A DNA stretch of 64,000 bases from Ianthella basta (lineage: Eukaryota > Porifera > Demospongiae > Verongiida > Ianthellidae). This document shows positions 60,629-64,000 of this stretch, in pieces. A program made the translations under genes and the position numbers. Each line of letters begins with the position of its first letter. Positions within the stretch are counted from its first letter, which is position 1. A model generated the notes under the pieces. The model was not told the origin of the DNA, made no database searches, and saw nothing but the letters and a program-made list of their open reading frames with translations. Location of the stretch: assembly GCA_964019415.1 (NCBI GenBank), contig OZ025879.1, forward strand, positions 1,269,810 through 1,333,809, in the 5' to 3' direction.

Positions 60629-60893
60629 CTGTGAGATGATGAACGGACTGGAAGCCAAGTCCAAACCGACCAACTTTCAGCAGCTCCTCCTCCTTTTGGC
60701 TCTGGTGCAACTTGCCAATGTTCTTCCAGTCGACTTCACTGAAGACACTGTTGTTCCAGGCAAGAAGGGCTGGGCCCTGAAAGGGAGCGAGGGATGGCTT
60801 CCACAGCCCGCCAGGGTCACGAGGGTGTTGGCGGGAGTCAATGAGGAATTTGACTTTGCTGGCTCCGGCGTCGTCGGCATTCTGAATGAGCTC
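60629..60893 (-). CDS. Gene C exon 2: first sacsin ATPase motif set
   Basis: 265 bp, open, between a CACAG acceptor and a CACAG/GTATGG donor. It encodes ELIQNADDAGAS... and GRFGLGFQSV, the first GHKL-type motif set, and reads VHHLT at the end like gene Z. It joins exon 1 over an 85-bp intron. Confidence 0.9.
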
Positions 60894-60978
60894 CTGTGTG
60901 AAGGAGAAGGAGCAGAGACAGTCAGCAATGCAAAGGGATTCCGAGGTGAGAGCTACTTAATTTGCCGACGTTACGCAC

Positions 60979-61074
60979 CTTCAGAATCTGTCCGCCGTCT
61001 GTGTAGCGCTGGAGTAGGTTCTTAATAAAGTCTGTCAGTGGCGGTTGTCTTGTGCCGAAGTCGTCGTCACACAT
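60979..61074 (-). CDS. Gene C exon 1: start exon
   Basis: 96 bp from the ATG at 61074-61072 (MCDDDFGTRQPP...) to QILK at a GTGCGT donor. It is identical in predicted protein to gene Z exon 1, so Z and C are close paralogues at the 5' end. Confidence 0.88.
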
Positions 61075-61239
61075 GTCTGCAGTGAAAGAAAAGTTGGATG
61101 CAGAGTAGTTAGCACCTGCTTGGCAGCTTGCGCGCTCCAGATGATAACTAGCTAGCTAGCTACCTCTAGGGCAAAGTTCTGTATTCAATTTTGGCTTTGT
61201 CAGATGAAAAGAGTTACTACCTTCACTTCTGAGATGTAC

Positions 61240-61360
61240 GCCGGAGACGAATGGTTTCTCTTCTCCTTTGAGGGCTACACTGTTACGGTTCCGGGAACAG
61301 ACGGCTCGTATTTATAGCTAGCGTGCCCGCGTCCACGTGCACGTGGTTCCTAGAAAACTA
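61240..61360 (-). promoter_or_regulatory. Gene C upstream block with tandem E-box
   Basis: CACGTGCACGTG at 61334-61345, about 260 bp upstream of the ATG, with the conserved TTTCTCTTCTCCTTTGAGGG block at about 61256-61275 between it and the start codon. Order and content match gene Z. Confidence 0.5.
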
Positions 61361-61772
61361 TCGCATTTCCGCAAAACTAAGCGCCCAGCCGCACAAATTT
61401 TAGAATGTAACCAGGTATTATAGCCGATTATATAAGATCTATGTTTGTACCTAAGAGAATAAGCCATGCAGAATAAACGCACACATGTAGTATCCCGGAA
61501 AAGTCACATAAATTCTGAGAATCATTCCAGTTGTACAGCTAAACACAGAGTTAGCCATGCAGAATTTGTGAATATGAACAAGAACAAAGCAGTGCCAACA
61601 CATTCATGTTCCACACGAGGGAATGTTCCAAAGATGTTGCTGTCTTCTACATCGACATCTTTGGTGCAGCTTCATCCCAAGGACCATAAATATTACTAAA
61701 GATAAGCAGAAAGAACACATAGGGCAAAGGTATTGAAGGATGAACAATTTCGTACACTTTACCCCGTTACAC
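61361..61772. other. Intergenic between gene C promoter and membrane-protein gene
   Basis: Matches the corresponding interval of gene Z (about 1660-2040) and of gene B (about 41290-41410). No supported gene. Confidence 0.4.
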
Positions 61773-62463
61773 CTACTTTTTCAAAGCCTGCAATCTGATG
61801 AACCATGCTGGGCACAGAACAGTGATCACCAGAACTGCCGCCACATAGAAGAGATCAGCAGTTAGGGAAATGCTGGCCAGAGTCGCCATAGTAACACAGA
61901 ATAAGGCTGCTATGAAGGCAGGCAGTCCATAGTTAGGGTAGTCCTCCTACAACAAATGACAAAAGCAAGCAACAGTGACCTTGTAAGCTCATGTTAAACA
62001 GGTCACTTTACTTAAAATTTGCCATCACCTGATAAGAGGTTACGCAGCCTACAGAAGTGTGCACGACTGAATAACCTCAGCCACTTTAGGTGGTATAGTT
62101 CCCTGTACAGCAGCTTAGACATACATGCAGTATTGTAAAATGTCTGGCCAGAGGAGGCTTGCAAGAAACCAGAGATGCCAACTGCCTAGGAGAACTCGCT
62201 CAATAACTGTGAACTCTTGCACATGCACTTTACACACAGTACAAGTTTCCTGCACCTGAAGGAACACCACCTTGTGCCCATCAAAGCTATGCATTTAACT
62301 GTATTATTGATGTTTGTGGATGTGCATGGTGAGGACATGTGCACACCTTCAGAGCCATCCGAGCATTGGGTAACACTGCAAACATGGCCACTGCAGTAAG
62401 CATCAGTGCAAAGACGTGGAGAGGGGAGGGGAGAAGGGAAGACAGACACACAGTGCCAAACAT
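61773..62463 (-). CDS. D-side copy of the unidentified small membrane-protein gene
   Basis: Exon 1, 62347-62463 (117 bp, MFGTVCLSS...MALK, GTGTGC donor). Middle exon, 62029-62185 (157 bp, SKLLYRELYHLKWLR). Last exon, 61773-61946 (two hydrophobic segments, ending LQALKK-stop). Nearly identical to the copy at 41411-42105. At the last acceptor it reads GTAGGAGGAC where the C-side copy reads GTAAGAGGAC. If the first AG is used here the join gains one base and frameshifts after the middle exon, so this copy may be impaired or splice differently. Family not recognised. Confidence 0.45.
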
Positions 62464-62992
62464 GGCAGCTTTGAGAGATGCCACCAACCCCGCACGCACT
62501 ATGCCGTGAACCTCCTCCACTTCATCCTTATGTCTTATGACACGAGTCCAACTGGCACAGGAGGGACAAATCGTCCATAGCTGGACTGCAATGCACTACC
62601 TATACCTCACTGTAGCTAGTACAAGCCGCGCTGCTAAGCCAAAGAAAGTCGTCTGTCGAAGTCTTGCTACGACCATCTGCTGGTGCATTTGTACTCCAGT
62701 GCACCTACTTCAATTAGTGCTCACCTTTACGTTCCCATTCCCATTTCTATATGATTCAACGCATGGCCATTGTTCATGCAACCGGCTGCAGCCAGCTATA
62801 CCATTGACAATATACAAAGCTGTAGTATAGTATACAAGAGTCTTCAGTTAATTATCATCTTTCTAAATTCTAAGAAAGCAAAGAAAGTTAGCTCACTAAA
62901 TATGTAAAGGTGTGTTCAGTTTGGCTTAGCTATTTAGCTAGCTAGCTAGCTACAAAGTAAAATATGTTAATTAACTACCAATGCCTAGTTAC
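62464..62992. other. Non-coding flank of PARP exon D
   Basis: Nearly the same as 42106-42622. No supported gene; probably 3' UTR and spacer of gene D. Confidence 0.4.
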
Positions 62993-63612
62993 CTAGCTAT
63001 GAATAACAGCATCATCACGGTATGTGATGATGTATGCTGGATAAGTCTGGTCGTTGTTGTGAACAACGTAGATGGTTCCACTGTCGAGCTGTCCCTGGAT
63101 GCTGTCGTAGGAGACTGCCAGTCCTCCTACTTCCTGCGGTTTCGTTGGAGGAGAAGCGGTGTTGGACCTCCTGTATGAGATATCCCCCAGGGCAGCCTGG
63201 ACAACCAGCATCTGGCAGTAGCCTTGTGCATCCACATGGCGGTAACTGTTAGACACAGTTGCATCCTTGGCGAGGTAGATGCCTTTGCCGTATGCTCCCC
63301 GCTCACTCCTGATGATGTCGAGCCCTCTCGTACCACGAACTATGTCCTTGGGGTCATTCTTACTAGTGCCATGAAACAAGAGCTTCTCGTTGCAGTAGCC
63401 CAGTCGCTGTCTCATCAGTTTGCAAGCTGAAGTGTACTTCCTCCATAGGACCACATTCTGGATGCGGTCTATGCTGTATATGCGCACATTTAGTGTGCCC
63501 ATGGTGGCATTGAACAACTCAGCCACAACACCATAGTCATAGCTGTCCTCGAGAGCTGCCACTTCCATAAACATGTTGTTCTCCTCGTGTGGTAGCCATG
63601 TGGGAGGTAGAC
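62993..63612 (-). CDS. Gene D PARP catalytic exon (rest of gene beyond right edge)
   Basis: 620 bp after a CGTAG acceptor in phase 1, open to the stop at 62993, with LLFHGTS, GAYGKGIYLA and GTIYVVHNN (H-Y-I triad). It is the last exon of a fourth array member. The sacsin-like exon would begin right of position 64000. Its closest relative in the window is gene C's exon (shared SNSYRH where A and B read SHGYRH). Confidence 0.83.
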
Positions 63613-64000
63613 CTACGTACAATGCACAGTGAAGGCATAGCATCATCAATCTATCATGGTCATGCAAATTCAGCTAGGGCAGTTACACCCCTACTGCTGT
63701 GTATATGCAAGCACCCCTGTTTTCCAAATGAGTTACAAACCAACCTGCTGTGCGGTGCACAGTGTACCACAGAAAAAGATGCATGCTCCCTTTGACTCTC
63801 TTAGAGCCATATTAATATTAGTGATACCACAGGTGTGCAGTGACAGAGAGCTACAATGTGAAGTCAATAGGCAGCATACTTACATGTCTATTGACCACCT
63901 GTTAATGTGAGATAGTCTGGGTATATAGGTATAGTATGAGCTTCAGGCATGCATGAATGCATCCCTGACCAGCTCATTAATATGGACCTCCTCAAAGGAC
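63613..64000 (-). other. Gene D intron 3 (partial)
   Basis: Corresponds to 43243-43687 of gene C (shared CCCTTTGACTCTC, GATACCACAGGTG and GGCATGCATGAATGCATCCC segments). No coding exon reached before the window ends. Confidence 0.6.

Overview
This is a stretch of animal nuclear genome, not prokaryotic. Genes are split by GT-AG introns. The sequence is full of simple repeats, foldback elements and decayed mobile DNA, and its giant proteins belong to a eukaryotic family (sacsin). I think it is an invertebrate, most likely a sponge. That rests on the style of the sequence (moderate GC, compact introns, expanded sacsin-like genes, hammerhead-bearing repeats), not on a diagnostic gene, so I hold it only moderately.

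The window is a head-to-tail array on the minus strand of giant sacsin-like genes, with a period of about 19-20 kb. From right to left it holds: gene D (only its last exon, 62993-63612); gene C (61074 to 42623); gene B (40517 to 23701); gene A (19873 to 4885, plus a PARP exon at 3849-4468); and gene Z (only its first two coding exons, 1083-1526). The exon plan is identical wherever it can be read: a 96-bp exon 1 with the ATG, a 265-bp exon 2 with the first ATP-binding motif, a single exon 3 of about 13.4 kb, and a 620-bp last exon encoding a PARP-type ADP-ribosyltransferase domain. The predicted full proteins are about 4,770-4,810 residues. They carry three sacsin-type repeats, each with a GHKL/Hsp90-like ATPase motif set, then a HEPN domain, then a PARP catalytic domain with an H-Y-I triad. 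I see no ubiquitin-like domain at the N terminus and no HPD-bearing J domain before HEPN, both of which human sacsin has. In gene A the most distal splice donor is destroyed and replaced by a stop codon, but a better in-phase donor a few codons upstream is intact in all three copies.

Between the units lies a recurring passenger: three exons of a small unidentified membrane protein on the same strand (A side 2043-3046, C side 41411-42105, D side 61773-62463). The A-side copy is broken by a MITE-like insertion. No copy is visible between genes A and B; that interval (19874-23700) instead holds a possible short plus-strand gene start, large GT microsatellites, several hairpins and a decayed PARP fragment. 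The upstream regions of genes Z, A, B and C share a tandem E-box block, CACGTGCACGTG or a close variant. Intron 2 of gene B contains two hammerhead-ribozyme-like motifs 368 bp apart, as in Penelope-like elements or metazoan retrozymes.

Working idea (inference): sacsin is an Hsp90-like co-chaperone and PARP domains modify proteins with ADP-ribose. The array would encode an expanded set of chaperone-ADP-ribosyltransferase fusions under a common promoter motif, diversifying by tandem duplication, local repeat change and gene conversion.
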